Shown here in pieces: positions 16,966-29,100 of a DNA stretch of 64,000 nt; within the stretch, counting starts at the first letter, position 1; each line of letters begins with the position of its first letter. Source of the DNA: Jiella endophytica. GTDB taxonomy: Bacteria > Pseudomonadota > Alphaproteobacteria > Rhizobiales > Rhizobiaceae. The stretch is from assembly GCF_004519335.1 (NCBI RefSeq), contig NZ_SOZD01000005.1, positions 310,001-374,000 of the forward strand. The letters run 5' to 3'. Made by a program: the position numbers and the translations under genes. A model generated the notes under the pieces. That model was not told where the DNA came from. It worked only from the letters and a program-made list of their open reading frames with translations, and did not search any database.

Positions 16966-18975
16966 TCACTGCCCCTTCGATGAGGCGGAGAAGCCGTCGC
17001 CCCCAGCGGTCCATGGTCCCGCCTCTTTCGCACTCATCAACTGCCTGACGAACTTTTGGAAACGCGGACTGCGGGCAATGATACCTTCGCCGCAACGGCT
17101 GAGATGATCGCCATCCATGTAAATGAAACAGTTCCCTTCGATGGGATCTTGCGGGATCGCGAAGACACTGGAGAACGGGACATACTGAATTCCCGGATAG
17201 CTGGAGGCAATCTGCCGGACCATTCGCTCGATCTCGAAGAAGATGCGGGGCGAGGCAGGATTGATCGTCAGCGGCTCACCGAGGAAGGCGACGGCAAGTG
17301 GCCGGCGACGGAACTCTGGGAAGGGACCGACCCAGACAAGGCGCTGATTGTGCTCTGCAGAGAGTTGCTCGAGATAAGCAGCGGCCGTACGGACGAGATC
17401 GGGACGCAAGGTGTATCGGCCGCCTTCGAACGCCGCCTCTGGCGACAGCTTACCCGCGTTGTCGGCGACGAAATAAGAGCCTGACTGATGAAACAGGACC
17501 GTGCCCAGCCGCGAATCGTAGCGATCGAGAAACCGCTCAAAAGCTGCAAGGTCACAGCGTGAGCCGCGCGGCGGGCGGCATCCGGGCAACACTGCGCCGA
17601 TGACGAAGGGGGCGATGTCGCTGCGGGCGACGGCGTTGTAGATATTCATTGCGTGGCTGTCGCCGAACACGACTATCGGCGGTGGATTGTGCCCGAAACA
17701 ATCCCGAACCCGTTTGCCCAGAAGTTCGGCCATCTGTTGAATCCAGATCCGGCAGGCGCCATCGTCGAACATTGTGCCAATGAAGTCGGGTGCAACGCTT
17801 TTCGAGACGATCTCGTATCGGTCTGTGGCCTCGGGGGGCAGCCGATATCGCGCGAGGACGTCACGATAGCCGCCATTCGCCATTCCGGTCGCGCCGAGGG
17901 CGATGAAGACCGTGGCGGCCGTCGCCGCGAGGCGGAAGATCGCCGATCGACCGATGAGGTTTCTGCTGCGAAACGGTTGCTCGATGAACCGCCAGCTGAG
18001 GACCGCGAGTGCGAGGCTGGCGACGGCGAGAAGCGCCATCACCCGTTGCGCAGGCTCTCCATTCGCGGCGATCCGGGCGAAAGCAAAGAGCGGCTGGTGC
18101 CAGAGATAGGCGCTGTAGGAGATCAGCCCGATGCCGACCAGCGGCCGCGCCGAAAGCAGGCGGTGGACGATCGTGCCCGGCGTCGCAGCCAGGATGACGA
18201 AGCCTGCGCCAAGTGTCGGAAAGAGCGCAGCGAGGCCGGGAAACGGCGTCTCGGCGTCGTAGAGGAAGATCGCCAGAACGATCAGGGCAACACCGGAAAG
18301 GCTGACGGCATTGCGGGTGCGCAGCGACGCCGGGAATTGCCGGCGCTTGAGGTAGAGAGCCGCGAAGACGCCGATGCCGAGTTCGAACGCTCTTGCCGGA
18401 AGCCAGTAGAAGCCGAAGGCCGGATCGAAATGGGCGGCCCATTCGGAGATCGCCAGGCTGACGACGAAGCAGGCGATCAGCACGGGCAGGAGGAACCGGC
18501 GGCCGAAGCGCCAGACAAGCGCCAGAAACGGCGGAAAGAGGATGTAGTACTGTTCCTCGACGGCGAGGCTCCACGTGTGGAGCAGCGGCTTCAGCTCGCC
18601 GGCCGTGTCGAAATAGCCGCTTTCCTGCCAGAAGCGGATGTTCGACCAGAAGGTCGCGACGGAGAGAACGCTCTTCGAATAGCGCTCGATTTCCCCCGGG
18701 TCCATCGTCAGCGCCGCCGCGACGCTCGAGACGGCCAGCACCGCGAACAGCGCCGGCAGGATGCGTCGAGCCCGCCGTTCCCAGAAGCCGACCAGGCTGA
18801 AGCGCCCGGCTTCCATCTCGTCGAGCAGGATGCCGGTGATCAGGTAGCCGCTGATGACGAAGAAGACGTCGACCCCGACGAAGCCGCCGGAAAAGCCGGC
18901 GAAGCCCGCATGGAACAGAATGACCGGCAGAACCGCGACGGCGCGAAGGCCGTCGATCTCGGGGCGGTAGTGCAT
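16966..18975 (-). CDS. Acyltransferase-3/SGNH O-acyltransferase (OafA/YrhL-like)
   Basis: A 669-residue inner-membrane O-acyltransferase. The N-terminal acyltransferase-3 domain (about residues 1-360) begins YRPEIDGLRAVAVLPVILFHAG and has some ten helices (GFVGVDVFFVISGYLITGI; FFPPFLALVWRF). The C-terminal extracytoplasmic SGNH domain shows the GDSH block (IVVFGDSHAMNIY) and the final DGDHLSRCGEG. Such enzymes acetylate O-antigen, exopolysaccharide or other glycans. The ATG at 18975 matches the family start; no clear ribosome-binding site is seen. It sits on the same strand between bolA and grxD, which are adjacent in most relatives, so it looks inserted. The substrate is unknown. Confidence 0.9.
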   Translation of the reverse strand: MHYRPEIDGLRAVAVLPVILFHAGFAGFSGGFVGVDVFFVISGYLITGILLDEMEAGRFSLVGFWERRARRILPALFAVLAVSSVAAALTMDPGEIERYSKSVLSVATFWSNIRFWQESGYFDTAGELKPLLHTWSLAVEEQYYILFPPFLALVWRFGRRFLLPVLIACFVVSLAISEWAAHFDPAFGFYWLPARAFELGIGVFAALYLKRRQFPASLRTRNAVSLSGVALIVLAIFLYDAETPFPGLAALFPTLGAGFVILAATPGTIVHRLLSARPLVGIGLISYSAYLWHQPLFAFARIAANGEPAQRVMALLAVASLALAVLSWRFIEQPFRSRNLIGRSAIFRLAATAATVFIALGATGMANGGYRDVLARYRLPPEATDRYEIVSKSVAPDFIGTMFDDGACRIWIQQMAELLGKRVRDCFGHNPPPIVVFGDSHAMNIYNAVARSDIAPFVIGAVLPGCRPPRGSRCDLAAFERFLDRYDSRLGTVLFHQSGSYFVADNAGKLSPEAAFEGGRYTLRPDLVRTAAAYLEQLSAEHNQRLVWVGPFPEFRRRPLAVAFLGEPLTINPASPRIFFEIERMVRQIASSYPGIQYVPFSSVFAIPQDPIEGNCFIYMDGDHLSRCGEGIIARSPRFQKFVRQLMSAKEAGPWTAGGDGFSASSKGQ

Positions 18976-19119
18976 GGTGCGCGCCGGGCGTAGCGACGCC
19001 GCCGAGTGGGGTCGGCACGGCCGCAGTGTTCGCTCAGGCTCGGCCGGGCCGGAATGCATTCACAGGATCTCGCTGGTTGCGAAGCGGTCGCCGTCAGTGG
19101 ATCGGCGGCCGCGGCGCCG

Positions 19120-19356
19120 TCATTTGGGCGCGCTGGTCTGCAGCGCGAGGGCGTGCAACTCGCCGCCCATATTGCCGCGCAGGGCCTTGTAGACCATCTG
19201 GTGCTGCTGCACGCGCGACTTGCCGCGGAAGCTCTCGGAAACGATCTCGGCGGCGTAGTGATCGCCGTCGCCGGCGAGATCGCGGATGCTGACCACGGCG
19301 TCCGGAATCTCCTGCTTGATCATTTTCTCGATGTCCTGGGCGTTCATCGGCATCAT
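19120..19356 (-). CDS. bolA: BolA-family protein
   Basis: A 78-residue BolA/BolC-type protein. It shows the class fold and the conserved histidines of AGDGDHYAAEIVSESFRGKS and VQQHQMVYKAL, ending LHALALQTSAPK. With monothiol glutaredoxin it forms a [2Fe-2S]-bridged heterodimer used in cluster delivery and iron signalling. GGAG lies 6 bases before the first of two adjacent ATGs at 19356. It follows purL by 105 bases, the arrangement usual in Hyphomicrobiales, but grxD is displaced downstream by an acyltransferase gene. Confidence 0.93.
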   Translation of the reverse strand: MMPMNAQDIEKMIKQEIPDAVVSIRDLAGDGDHYAAEIVSESFRGKSRVQQHQMVYKALRGNMGGELHALALQTSAPK

Positions 19357-19461
19357 GGTACTCCGGCTCGGATCGGTCGGTATCGGATGATAGGCGCCGC
19401 ATCGGCCGGCCGCAATGCGCGGCGGGCGGCGCCTCGTCGAGGGCAGGGGGAACGAGACCGT

Positions 19462-21687
<2,226 letters not shown>

Positions 21688-21787
21688 GGCGGCGGCGTCC
21701 GGGAGTGGAATTTCGTTTGGTGAGCCTGTTAGCACTGCGATGGCTCGCGAAAAAGGCCGCAGGGACCGTGCCGGTGCGTCGACAGGT

Positions 21788-22288
21788 TCAGCCGACGCCG
21801 ACCCAGTCCAACCGGGCCGTGCGGCAGGGCGCCGAGTCGCCGGGCCGCCGCATCACCAGCGTGTCGTCGTCGACCTGCGAGATTGCGCTTCCGGCGTTGC
21901 GGCGAACCTGCAGAACCAGCACATAGTCATAGCCAGCCCCCTTGCGGGCGGGCGAGCGAAGGCACAGCCCGTAGCCGTCGACGGTGCCCGCCGGCAGGAA
22001 GCTCGTCGCGCGCTCCGCCTTGCGGCGGCGGAAGACACCGGCGGCGGTGGCTTCGGCATAGGCGATCTCGGCCTTGGATGGCGTGCCGCCTCCCAGAACT
22101 GCGCCGGTTTCGCCGGGATCGGTCGGCGCGCTATCGTCTGCAGCCGCAATCGCCCCGACGGGATTGGCCGGCGAAGTCTGGCTTGCCGGCATCGGCGCCG
22201 GTAAGGGCGCCAGGGCGATCGGATCGGACGCGGCGCATCCGGTCAGCAGCGCCACAAGGGCGATCGCAAGGGGAAGGCGAGCCGCCAT
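21788..22288 (-). CDS. Putative lipoprotein of unknown function
   Basis: A 166-residue protein with a lipoprotein signal: [18 protein letters not shown], lipobox LLTGC with Cys18. A low-complexity Pro/Ala linker ([19 protein letters not shown]) follows. The C-terminal part, about residues 70-166, appears folded ([40 protein letters not shown]) and carries two more cysteines. The pattern near GLCLRSP and [11 protein letters not shown] suggests a small beta-rich domain. I do not recognise the family. It lies in tandem with a second lipoprotein gene 5 bases away, inside the pur cluster, so the two are probably co-transcribed with purQ. Confidence 0.75.
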   Translation of the reverse strand: MAARLPLAIALVALLTGCAASDPIALAPLPAPMPASQTSPANPVGAIAAADDSAPTDPGETGAVLGGGTPSKAEIAYAEATAAGVFRRRKAERATSFLPAGTVDGYGLCLRSPARKGAGYDYVLVLQVRRNAGSAISQVDDDTLVMRRPGDSAPCRTARLDWVGVG

Positions 22289-22293
22289 GCCGG

Positions 22294-22695
22294 TCAGGCC
22301 GAGCAGCCGTTATTGCCGGCGGCCCAGCGGTTGACGTCGGCGCCGATCCGCCCGCCGAGACTGTCGCTCATCAGCGGGCCATAGGTCGAGATCCTGGCCG
22401 AGCCGCTCTCACCCTCGACGACGACCAGCGGCCGGGCCTCGGGCTTGCCTTTCGGCACCAGCAGGAACCGCGGCCTGCCGGAAAAGGAGGAGAGCTCCGG
22501 CGCCAGCGAATAGGCGGCGAAGGCCGGATCCTTCGACTTGAACCAGCAGCGATTGGCGTTGAGGGCCAGCCGCTCCATCCGGTCGAGGCCGGTATCCGAC
22601 GATTGTGGGCCCACACTGGGCCCGGTCGAACACGCGCCGAGGGCCAGCAGGACGGAGAGGAGCGCGGTCGTCGCGAGCGGGGCTCTGGTCTGCAC
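22294..22695 (-). CDS. Putative lipoprotein of unknown function
   Basis: A 133-residue protein with a lipoprotein signal peptide (TTALLSVLLALGACS; lipobox LGAC). The mature part is small and beta-rich (RCWFKSKDPAFAAYSL, RPRFLLVPKGKPEARPLVVVE) and ends in a conserved-looking NRWAAGNNGCSA with a terminal cysteine. The GTG at 22695 is preferred: it gives a normal signal sequence, has GAGG upstream, and avoids overlap with purQ. No family is recognised. Both lipoproteins lie between purQ and purL. That placement may be chance, but the short gaps argue for one transcript. Confidence 0.72.
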   Translation of the reverse strand: MQTRAPLATTALLSVLLALGACSTGPSVGPQSSDTGLDRMERLALNANRCWFKSKDPAFAAYSLAPELSSFSGRPRFLLVPKGKPEARPLVVVEGESGSARISTYGPLMSDSLGGRIGADVNRWAAGNNGCSA

Positions 22696-22705
22696 GGGGG
22701 CTGCC

Positions 22706-23386
22706 TCAGGCGGCCAGACCTGTCGAGGCGCCGAGGGCGCTCTCGAAGATGCCGCGCCCGTCGGTGCCGCCATGCTCCGGCTCGATGAGGTTCTCCGGAT
22801 GCGGCATCATCCCGAGCACGTTGCCGCCTGCATTGACGATGCCGGCGATGTCGCGCACCGCGCCGTTGGGATTGGTGCCCTCGGCATAGCGGAAGACGAT
22901 CTGTCCGTTGTCCTCGAGCGCCTTCAGCGTCGCGTCGTCGGCGAAGTAGTTGCCGTCATGATGGGCGACGGGGCAGCGGATCACCTGACCCGCCTGATAG
23001 GCCGAGGAGAAGCGGGTGCCGGCATTGACGACTTCGAGCTTCACCTCGCGGCAGACGAAGCGCAGCGCAGCATTGCGCATCAGGGCGCCGGGGAGGAGCC
23101 CTGCCTCGCAGAGGATCTGGAAGCCGTTGCAGACGCCGAGAACCGGCACGCCCTTGCCTGCCGCATCGGCGACGGCGCGCATCACCGGCGAGCGGGCGGC
23201 GATGGCGCCGGCTCTCAGATAATCGCCGAAGGAAAATCCGCCCGGCACCACCACCAGATCGACGTCGGGGAGGGCCGTCTCGGTCTGCCAGACCGTCTGC
23301 GGCGCCCTGCCGGTGATGCTGGTCAGTGCCGCGATCATGTCGCGGTCGCGGTTGAGGCCGGGAAGAAGGACGACGGCGGTTTTCAT
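22706..23386 (-). CDS. purQ: Phosphoribosylformylglycinamidine synthase subunit PurQ (glutaminase)
   Basis: A 226-residue class I glutamine amidotransferase that supplies ammonia to PurL. The nucleophile is the Cys in [19 protein letters not shown]; the His-x-Glu part of the triad lies in [16 protein letters not shown]. The start [17 protein letters not shown] is typical. Its ATG overlaps the stop of the upstream exported-protein gene by 4 bases (ATGA), so the two are translationally coupled. It forms a complex with PurL and a PurS dimer. Length and motifs are normal for the family. Confidence 0.97.
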   Translation of the reverse strand: MKTAVVLLPGLNRDRDMIAALTSITGRAPQTVWQTETALPDVDLVVVPGGFSFGDYLRAGAIAARSPVMRAVADAAGKGVPVLGVCNGFQILCEAGLLPGALMRNAALRFVCREVKLEVVNAGTRFSSAYQAGQVIRCPVAHHDGNYFADDATLKALEDNGQIVFRYAEGTNPNGAVRDIAGIVNAGGNVLGMMPHPENLIEPEHGGTDGRGIFESALGASTGLAA

Positions 23387-23931
23387 GGCTTCACTCTGAC
23401 GGAGGCGAGAAACTGGCGGGCGAAGTCGAAACGATCGTCGGAGCGGTCGCAGGTCTGGCATCTGACCCGGATGAAGCGCTGGCCGATGACGGCGGTGGCG
23501 TGGAACAGCGACTTCCAGCCGTAGGGCGCTAGGCTTTCGGCCGTGTACCAGGACTGGTCGCCGATCCACTCGGTGCCGGGGTCCTTTGTCACGGTCGCGC
23601 CCTCGTGCGAGCCCTTGAGCACGGAGTTGCGGATTTTTCCGGCGCCGATCGTCAGCGACACCATCCAGCCCGACGGCAGATAGCCGGAGAGGCCGATGGG
23701 CTTGTTGGTGACGATCAACTTGCAGACCTCCTGCGTTGCGCTCTCGCACGCCGCCGTGTGGCAGACATAGGTGGTCATCTGGGTGTCGGCGGGCGAATAC
23801 TCGCTCGTCCATTGCGGCGGCGTTTCGGCGGATACGCCGTGCATCGGCTTGTCCCAGCCGGACGGGATCTGCGCGTGGGCGGCGGGGGCGGACAGCAGGG
23901 TAGCCAGCAGAATGACGGGAAAAACCCTCAT
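23383..23931 (-). CDS. Exported protein of unknown function, coupled to purQ
   Basis: A 182-residue secreted protein. The signal peptide is [20 protein letters not shown] with cleavage expected after AHA. The mature domain carries several cysteines: [16 protein letters not shown] near its start and [10 protein letters not shown] close to the end, which could form disulphides or bind metal. The ATG at 23931 is chosen over 24027 because it starts the signal sequence and has GGAG upstream. Its stop overlaps the purQ start, so it belongs to the pur transcript although it has no purine-related feature. I do not recognise its family with confidence. Confidence 0.75.
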   Translation of the reverse strand: MRVFPVILLATLLSAPAAHAQIPSGWDKPMHGVSAETPPQWTSEYSPADTQMTTYVCHTAACESATQEVCKLIVTNKPIGLSGYLPSGWMVSLTIGAGKIRNSVLKGSHEGATVTKDPGTEWIGDQSWYTAESLAPYGWKSLFHATAVIGQRFIRVRCQTCDRSDDRFDFARQFLASVRVKP

Positions 23932-24023
23932 TCCGTTGCTCCGCGGCAGGGACCGCAGAACCGCGCTCGCCGCGTCCTGACGAGGCAGTGGATCGATGGC
24001 AGGGCGCTCGATGATCTCGTTGC

Positions 24024-24278
24024 TCATTCGGGCCTGAATGGTGCCGCCGGCTCGGCCAGTTCACGAATCTCGAGCCGGCGCTCGATGCGTTCCAGCCGTT
24101 CGTCGTGACGGTCGAGTTTGTCGTAGATGTTGTGGATGTCGTTCTGCATGGACAGCATGTGACCTCGGATCGAGATCAGCTCCTGTTTGACTTCCCGCAG
24201 TCCGACGTCGAGGTTCCCCATACGAGATTGAAGCTGTTTGAGAGCCTCATAGATCAGCTCGTTCGTCACCTCGGGCAT
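24024..24278 (-). CDS. Small coiled-coil protein
   Basis: An 84-residue protein that is helical throughout. Heptad-like spacing runs from [20 protein letters not shown] through [20 protein letters not shown] to [10 protein letters not shown], so a coiled-coil oligomer is expected. There is no signal peptide or membrane segment. It starts at ATG 24278, only 14 bases after the purS stop, and precedes the exported-protein gene. Similar short coiled-coil proteins are annotated in many Hyphomicrobiales; the function is unknown. Its place in the pur cluster is noted but not explained. Confidence 0.75.
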   Translation of the reverse strand: MPEVTNELIYEALKQLQSRMGNLDVGLREVKQELISIRGHMLSMQNDIHNIYDKLDRHDERLERIERRLEIRELAEPAAPFRPE

Positions 24279-24292
24279 GACACCGGCTCCTG

Positions 24293-24541
24293 CTACCCGT
24301 GGTCGATCTCCACAGCATAATTCTCGATGACGGTGTTGGCGAGAAGCTGCTCGCACATGGCGTCGAGCCTGGTCTTGGCCCCGGCGGCATCGTCGCCGTC
24401 GAGGGTCACGTCGAAGACTTTACCCTGCCGCACGGAGCCGACACCGTCGATACCGAGATTGCCGAGGGCGGCCTCGATCGCCTTGCCCTGCGGGTCGAGG
24501 ACGCCGGTCTTCAGCGTGACGATAATGCGGGCCTTGATCAT
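24293..24541 (-). CDS. purS: Phosphoribosylformylglycinamidine synthase subunit PurS
   Basis: An 82-residue PurS, the small structural subunit that dimerises and joins PurL to PurQ. Typical sequence: KARIIVTLKTGVLDPQGKAI, GIDGVGSVRQGKVFDVTLDG and LLANTVIENYAVEI. It lies 97 bases downstream of purC on the same strand. Together purC, purS, purQ and purL cover the FGAM synthase complex and the SAICAR step. Size and motifs are standard. Confidence 0.96.
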   Translation of the reverse strand: MIKARIIVTLKTGVLDPQGKAIEAALGNLGIDGVGSVRQGKVFDVTLDGDDAAGAKTRLDAMCEQLLANTVIENYAVEIDHG

Positions 24542-24638
24542 TGATCCTCTGCGCGGGGATGAGCCCGCTTCTGCGAGATGTCGCTGGAATAGACGAGTCG
24601 GAGCGCCGGTGCCGGCTGTTTCACGGGCCTTCGCCGCT

Positions 24639-25406
24639 TCACTTGACCAGCACCGGCCCGGAAGGGCGGGGCGGCTCGTTCTCGTTCATGATGCCAAGGC
24701 GGCGAGCGACTTCCTGATAGGCCTCGACAAGGCCGCCCATGTCGCGGCGGAACCGGTCCTTGTCCAGCTTGTCGTTGGTCTGGACGTCCCACAGCCGGCA
24801 GGAATCGGGCGAGATCTCGTCGGCGACGACGATGCGCATCATGTCGCCCTCGAACAGCCGGCCGGTCTCGATCTTGAAGTCGACGAGCTGGATGCCGACA
24901 CCGAGGAAGAGGCCGGAGAGGAAGTCGTTGACCCTGATCGCCAGGGCCATGATGTCGTCGATCTCCTGCGGCGAAGCCCAGCCGAAGGCGGTGATGTGCT
25001 CCTCGGAGACCAGCGGATCGTCGAGCGCGTCGGCCTTGTAGTAGAACTCGATGATCGAGCGCGGCAGCACCGTGCCTTCCTCGATGCCGAGGCGCTTGGC
25101 CAGCGAGCCGGCGGCGATGTTGCGCACCACCACCTCGAGCGGAATGATCTCGACTTCCTTGATCAGCTGCTCGCGCATGTTGAGCCGGCGGATAAAGTGC
25201 GTCGGGATCCCCATCTTGTTCAGATGCGAGAAGATGTATTCCGAGATCCGGTTGTTGAGGACGCCCTTGCCGTCGACGATCTCGTGCTTCTTCTTGTTGA
25301 AGGCGGTGGCGTCGTCCTTGAAGAACTGGACGAGGGTGCCGGGCTCCGGGCCCTCGTAAAGAATCTTGCCTTTGCCTTCGTAGATGCGGCGGCGACGTGT
25401 CATCAT
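24639..25406 (-). CDS. purC: SAICAR synthetase PurC
   Basis: A 255-residue phosphoribosylaminoimidazole-succinocarboxamide synthase, which joins CAIR and aspartate using ATP. Family motifs: [56 protein letters not shown], and [13 protein letters not shown]. Two adjacent ATGs (25406, 25403) are equivalent starts. It is the first gene of the minus-strand purine cluster and so lies nearest to the promoter, in the 286-base gap between it and tRNA-Cys. That gap contains no visible riboswitch. Confidence 0.97.
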   Translation of the reverse strand: MMTRRRRIYEGKGKILYEGPEPGTLVQFFKDDATAFNKKKHEIVDGKGVLNNRISEYIFSHLNKMGIPTHFIRRLNMREQLIKEVEIIPLEVVVRNIAAGSLAKRLGIEEGTVLPRSIIEFYYKADALDDPLVSEEHITAFGWASPQEIDDIMALAIRVNDFLSGLFLGVGIQLVDFKIETGRLFEGDMMRIVVADEISPDSCRLWDVQTNDKLDKDRFRRDMGGLVEAYQEVARRLGIMNENEPPRPSGPVLVK

Positions 25407-25692
25407 GAAAACTCTATCATGGTAAGGCTATGCCCCGGCGGGAATCGCCTGAGCAATGAGCACTGTCGAGCGGGTGAATAGACCAAAAGCCCCTGCATCA
25501 CAATCGGCCCAGCCGTCGTGACATGCATGTGGTGTGTCGCCAGCCGAATGCCAGACGAGCCCGCTGCGTTCGGGCGCGCTTCCTGCCGCGACGGGCCAAA
25601 CCGTCATCGGAACGTCGCAAGGGCCAGAGCATAAGCTCGGCCGTGCCCTGGCGGTCTTTTCAGCTGCCGGCGGCGAAACGCGCGGGGATGGC

Positions 25693-25766
25693 TGGAGGCC
25701 TCGGCCGGAATCGAACCGGCGTGCAAGGATTTGCAGTCCTCTGCGTAACCACTCCGCCACGAGGCC
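25693..25766 (-). tRNA. tRNA-Cys (anticodon GCA)
   Basis: A 74-base tRNA read on the minus strand. The acceptor stem GGCCTCG pairs with CGAGGCC, followed by T and an encoded CCA (25695-25693). The anticodon loop CTGCAAA gives GCA, and the T arm reads GCCGGTTCGATTCCGGC. The A-box-like AGTGGTTA sequence is in the D arm. All three arms pair correctly. Confidence 0.97.
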
Positions 25767-26100
25767 TCACCGGCGCTCTACCTACTGATACGGCTGTCGT
25801 TTCGCAAGGGGCGAAAACCGCCAAATGTCGATAAGCCGTTGCAGGCCGCCGAGGCGCCCGGACGGACGCCAGCGGACGCCGCCGAGCCGCCTGTTCTCCG
25901 CACACCAGACTGGCCGTGACCCATGGACGGAGTGTGGGCGGCTCACAAACTATTCTCCCAAGCCTTTGGAATTATGAAAGAAAGTTTTCCCATAAAGCTC
26001 CCTCGACAATTAGCGGGGCGGACGGAAGGCGGGTGCCTCGGATCGTTCGACCGGCCTTGACGAGGCCGGCCCCGACACGGCGGTTCGAGAGAGGAATTTC
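25767..26100. other. Intergenic region upstream of the RTX gene
   Basis: These 334 bases hold no gene. An AT-richer stretch at about 25940-26010 stands out from its GC-rich surroundings and is a good place for the promoter of the RTX gene. The ribosome-binding site GAGAGAGG lies just before the ATG at 26101. The part close to the tRNA should contain the tRNA promoter on the minus strand. Confidence 0.55.
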
Positions 26101-29100
26101 ATGGCAGAGGTCATTTCAGCCAGTCAGGACACGACCCTGACGATCGACGAGGCACGTGTCGGGGACGGCACCTTCTACGGCCTTTCGAGTGTCTATGTCG
26201 CGTCGTCGGCAGGCCTTGATGCGGTGACGATCACCGCGTCGACGAATGTCACGCTGAACTGGACGGGGATGCTGATCGCCGATGCGGCGGGCCTGCGGCT
26301 GAACGGCGACGACAGCTTCCTGCTGACCTCCAGCGGCTCGATCTTCGCCGACGTCGGCGTTGCCGACGACGGTACCGCGGGCAACGAGGTGCAGATCCAC
26401 GGCGACGTCTCGGCGGACCGGATCGGCCTCGACCTGACGGGCGCCAATGTCGTCGCGACGGTCGGCGGCAGGATCGACAGCCAGGGGATCGGCGTCGTCC
26501 TCGGCGGCGCGGGCGCGACGCTTCTCGTCGGCGGGGCGATCACTGCCGCAGAGACTGCCATCGTCGCTTCGGGCGACGGAACGACGATCACCGTCGGCGG
26601 CGGCGGCCAGGTCACCGGCGGTGACACCGATGCTTCAGCCCCCGGCCAGAGCGCCGCGATCCACACGGGAGCGGCCGGAACCGGTGCGACGAGCCTTTCG
26701 AACAGCGGCAGCATCACCGCCGAGATCGACGGCGACACCGGCCTGCGGGTGGCCGTCCTCGATGGCGACGCCTCAGATCTGAACGGCTCGACCTCGCAGC
26801 TGACCTTCGAGAATTCCGGCTCCGTCGAGGGCAGTGTCTGGCTCGGCGGTGGCGCCGACAGCTTCACCAATTCCGGCAGCGTCTTCGGCGACGTCGATCT
26901 TGGCGACGGCGACGACGTCTATGCCGCGAGCGGCAACGGTTCTGTTTCCGGCGCCGTTCTCGGCGGCGGCGGCGATGACGGTTTTGCCGGCGGCAATTCC
27001 GACGAGATCTTCAGCGGCGGCGAGGGCGACGACACCCTTGCTGGCGGCGGCGGCCAGGACGTGCTGCTCGGAGATGCCGGCAACGACCTCTTCGTCGCCG
27101 AGGCCGACCTTGCGACCGACCGCTATGTCGGCGGCGAAGGCTCCGACACCATCTCCTTTGCCGGCACGAGTTCCGGCGTCTACGTCAATCTCGGCTGGGG
27201 CCTTTCCTTCGGCTTTGAATCGGGCCTTGACATCCTGTCCGGCATCGAGAGCGTCGTCGGCTCGACCGGCGACGACATCCTGATGGGAAGCAGCTCGTCG
27301 ATCGGTCTGGACGGCGGCGCCGGCAACGACCGGGTCCGTGGCGGTTCTGCCGGCGAGACGATCTCCGGGGGCATCGGCGACGACATTCTCGACGGCGGCG
27401 AGGGAGACGACAGCGTCGAAGGCGGCGACGGCAGTGACGGGCTCTTCGGCGGCGCCGGCAGCGATGTTCTCGACGGCGGGGCGGGCAACGACGTCCTCTT
27501 CGGTGGTGACGGCGCCGACGTCATGGACGGCGGCGACGGCATCGATACGGTCAATTATCGCGCCTCTGCCGCGGCGGTTGCCGTCAGCCTTGCCACCGGC
27601 ACCGGCAGCGGCGGCGATGCCGAGGGGGACACTCTGACGGATGTCGAGCGGGTCTTCGGTTCGAGATTCGGCGATACCCTCGAAGGCGATGCAGGCGCCA
27701 ACGTCCTCTTCGGCCTTGGCGGCGCCGACACGCTGCTGGGCCTTGGCGGCGACGACTGCCTGCTCGGCGGCACCGGTGACGATGTTCTCGACGGCGGCGA
27801 AGGCGACGACGCGCTGCTCGGCGGCGAGGGCGCCGACGTCATCGATGGCGGGGACGGCATCGACACGGTCAACTACCGCGCCTCCTCGGCCGGCGTGTCC
27901 GTTAGTCTCGCGACCGGCATCGGCAGTGGCGGCGAGGCCGAAGGCGACACGCTGGTAAATGTCGAGAGGATCGCAGGCTCGGCCCATGACGACGTGATCG
28001 AGGGCGACGGCAACGACAACGTCCTCTTCGGCCTCGACGGCGCCGACAGCCTGCAGGGGCTCGCCGGCAGCGACAGCCTCTATGGCGGCGCCGGCGAAGA
28101 TCTCCTCGACGGCGGTGCCGGAGCCGACGCTCTCGACGGGGGCGATGGCTTCGACGTCGCGAGCTATCAGGATTCGGCAGCCGCCGTCACGGTCCGTCTG
28201 ACATCCGGCACCGGCAGCGGCGGCGACGCCGAAGGCGACAGGCTGACGGCGATCGAAGGGCTGATCGGGTCGGCGCGCGGCGACGTTCTCGCCGGCGACG
28301 ACGGCGCCAATACTCTCTCCGGCCTTGCCGGTGCCGACGTGCTGTGGGGGCTTGCCGGCGACGATACGCTCGAGGGTGGGGCCGGCAACGACGCGCTGCT
28401 CGGCGGCGCCGGAGCAGATATCCTCGACGGCGGCGACGGCATCGACACGGCGAACTACCGGAACTCCGACGCCGCCGTTTCCGTCAGCCTGGCGACCGGC
28501 ACCGGCAGCGGCGGCGATGCCGAGGGCGACACGCTGACCGGCATCGAGCGGTTGGCGGGGTCGGCCCATGACGACGTGCTCGAGGGAGACGACAGCGCCA
28601 ACGTCCTCTACGGCCTCGACGGTGCCGACACGCTCAGCGGCCTCGGCGGCAACGACAGCGTGCTCGCGGGAGCCGGCAACGACAGCCTCGACGGCGGCGA
28701 GGGCAATGATGTCCTGACCGGCGGCGATGGGGCCGACGCGCTTGTCGGTGGCGACGGCGCGGACGCGGCAAGCTACCGCAACTCCAGCGCCGCCGTGTGG
28801 GTGAGCCTGACGACCGGCACCGGCAGCGGTGGCGAGGCCGAGGGCGACACGCTGTCCGGCATCGAACGGATCATCGGCTCGGCGCATGGCGATACGCTCG
28901 AAGGCGACGCGACGGCCAACGTCTTGTCCGGGCTTGGCGGCGCCGACGCGCTGAGCGGCTTTGCCGGCAACGACCGTCTCTCCGGCGGCGGCGGTGACGA
29001 CAGCCTTTCGGGCGGTGCCGGCAACGACATTCTGGAAGGCGGCAGCGGATCGGACGTCTTTGTCTTTGCCGACGGCTTCGGCAGCGACGTGATCACCGAC

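Noticed and set aside
16739-17095. 118-codon minus-strand frame between grxD and the acyltransferase
   Set aside because: It overlaps the end of the acyltransferase gene and has no coding signature or start signal.
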